From Tannerella sp. (GTDB taxonomy: Bacteria > Bacteroidota > Bacteroidia > Bacteroidales > Tannerellaceae), in the NCBI GenBank assembly GCA_031279875.1, contig JAITHS010000168.1, forward strand, positions 1 through 7,940: a stretch of DNA of 7,940 bases, in the 5' to 3' direction. Shown piece by piece: positions 7,426 to 7,940 of this stretch (the stretch's first letter is position 1; each line of letters begins with the position of its first letter). The notes beneath the pieces are model-generated. The model had not been told where the DNA came from. It was given only the letters and a program-made list of their open reading frames with translations, and searched no databases. Position numbers and translations under genes: made by a program.

Positions 7426-7479
7426 GTGGTACCGTCATCCCCTTTTCGTTTGGTGCTATCATTCCTGCTACCAATGACG
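7426..7479 (-). repeat. Flanking repeat module X, right inverted copy
   Basis: This 54-base sequence is the reverse-complement partner of 35-87, with about 46 of 54 columns matching. With the adjoining hairpin it makes the right boundary of the operon a near mirror image of the left one. Its outer end (ATGACG) overlaps the first bases of the inverted-repeat element that begins at 7476. Confidence 0.8.
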
Positions 7480-7727
7480 GACACTAATTACGCAGTCCCA
7501 GTCCCGCAGGGTAGGGTGTTCAAACCGGTTAAAATTTTTTCTGCAAAGAAACCATTTCTTTATTCATGTAATACGTTAGTAATAATGTTGTTATAGATAT
7601 AATGCAGGAAGAAATTTGTTTCCGAATCTATATCTGCTTCCGAAACAAAGGCATCTGAAATTTGTTGTACTTTTTTTTAACCGGTTTGAACACCCTACCC
7701 TGCCGGACTGCGTAATCAATGTCCGTC
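7476..7727. mobile_element. MITE-like element with ~53-base terminal inverted repeats
   Basis: The left arm 7476-7534 and right arm 7675-7727 are inverted copies: 50 of 53 bases match once a 6-base duplication (CAGTCC twice, near 7494-7505) in the left arm is set aside. The innermost shared stretch ends with AACCGGTTAAAA. The 140-base interior is AT-rich and encodes nothing convincing. A small hairpin (TTTGTTTC 7615-7622, GAAACAAA 7642-7649) lies inside. Size, long arms and lack of a transposase fit a non-autonomous miniature element. A structured RNA or a large terminator hairpin are alternatives. I cannot see a clear target-site duplication and do not recognise the parent IS family. Confidence 0.6.
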
Positions 7728-7729
7728 TC

Positions 7730-7769
7730 GTCCCCTTGTCCCCTTGTCCCCTTGTCCCCTCGTCCCCTT
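7730..7769. repeat. Five tandem octamers GTCCCCTT
   Basis: Five contiguous 8-base units are present: copies 1, 2, 3 and 5 are GTCCCCTT and copy 4 ends in C instead of T. The array lies between the MITE-like element and the heptamer array, ending about 26 bases upstream of the mgsA -7 motif. Near-perfect short tandem arrays of this kind tend to vary in copy number by slippage. Confidence 0.9.
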
Positions 7770-7790
7770 AATTCTTAATTCTTAATTATT
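7770..7790. repeat. Three tandem heptamers AATTCTT
   Basis: Two perfect copies of AATTCTT are followed by one variant (AATTATT), starting directly where the octamer array ends. The array occupies the place where the -33 element of the mgsA promoter is expected, 5 bases upstream of the -7 motif. Confidence 0.8.
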
Positions 7791-7795
7791 CTTTG

Positions 7796-7803
7796 TATCT
7801 TTG
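7796..7803 (+). promoter_or_regulatory. Promoter -7 element of mgsA
   Basis: TATCTTTG followed by C matches the Bacteroidota TAnnTTTG element well. No clear TTG is found at the proper -33 distance, because the heptamer repeats fill that place. The start of transcription should lie near 7810, leaving a leader of roughly 17 bases to the ATG at 7827. No Shine-Dalgarno site is seen, only an AT-rich leader. Confidence 0.7.
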
Positions 7804-7826
7804 CAGCGTTTTAATGCTATAAATTT

Positions 7827-7940
7827 ATGAAGAAAAAACTTACAATCGCGCTTGTAGCGCACGATAAACGGAAAGCGGATATGATAGAATGGGCTATTCA
7901 TAACGCTCAATTCCTTTATTCTCAGAACCTTGTCTGCACA
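7827..7940 (+). CDS. Methylglyoxal synthase, N-terminal part (cut by window edge)
   Basis: Only the first 38 codons are present; the frame is open to the right edge. The product would convert dihydroxyacetone phosphate to methylglyoxal and phosphate in the cytoplasm, a bypass of lower glycolysis. The start IALVAHDKRK is the family hallmark: His-12 and Asp-13 align with the E. coli MgsA pair His-19/Asp-20, and Lys-16 with the phosphate-binding Lys-23. The fragment ends at LVCT, just where the GTTG phosphate loop would follow. The family usually has about 150 residues. The ATG at 7827 gives the expected N-terminus; an upstream ATG at 7814 is out of frame and stops after two codons. The gene has its own promoter and is separated from the SusCD operon by about 510 bases of repeats. 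Confidence 0.9.
   Translation, partial: MKKKLTIALVAHDKRKADMIEWAIHNAQFLYSQNLVCT

Larger units (their letters stand above)
7316..7826. other. Gene-free repeat-dense intergenic region
   Basis: About 510 bases without a supportable gene. In order it holds the terminator palindrome, repeat Y, hairpin H, inverted module X, the MITE-like element, the octamer and heptamer arrays and the mgsA promoter. Only about 7349-7372 and 7804-7826 are left unexplained by a repeat or signal. The dense packing suggests that this site has accumulated several repeat insertions. Confidence 0.75.

Noticed and set aside
7602..7658. 18-residue + strand ORF in the MITE-like element
   Set aside because: It is very short, has no ribosome-binding context or recognisable product, and lies within repeat DNA.

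Overview
The window looks like a chromosomal segment of a Bacteroidota bacterium, most likely of the order Bacteroidales. Three things support this: a SusC-like/SusD-like outer-membrane pair, lipoproteins of families almost confined to this phylum (DUF4959/DUF5126/DUF5000 and DUF4998), and promoters of the Bacteroidota type (TAnnTTTG) with A-rich leaders instead of Shine-Dalgarno sites. I cannot name the genus.

Layout. Positions 1-314 hold no convincing gene. They contain a cluster of palindromic repeats (35-190) and then the promoter region of the operon. Positions 315-7315 are one four-gene operon on the + strand with gaps of 12, 28 and 13 bases: a SusC-like TonB-dependent transporter, a SusD-like surface lipoprotein, a three-domain DUF4959-DUF5126-DUF5000 lipoprotein, and a small DUF4998 lipoprotein. 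A palindrome with a T-run at 7312-7348 probably terminates it. Positions 7316-7826 are non-coding and rich in repeats: a second copy of the left-hand repeat cluster in inverted orientation, a 252-base MITE-like element with inverted arms of about 53 bases, and five tandem copies of an octamer that run into a heptamer array. The heptamers overlap the expected upstream part of a promoter. Behind it, the first 38 codons of mgsA (methylglyoxal synthase) run off the right edge.

How the genes work together. SusC forms the TonB-powered channel and SusD its lid. The two further lipoproteins have the lengths, lipoprotein signals and beta-rich domains expected of accessory surface glycan-binding proteins. 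Together they look like the binding and import part of a polysaccharide or glycoprotein-glycan utilisation locus. The window has no glycosidase, protease, sulfatase or regulator, so the substrate cannot be told. mgsA appears to be an independent transcription unit.

The coding part is a recognisable arrangement. The less ordinary material is in the flanks: a mosaic repeat family that brackets the operon in inverted orientation, a possible undescribed miniature element, and copy-number-prone tandem repeats at the mgsA promoter.
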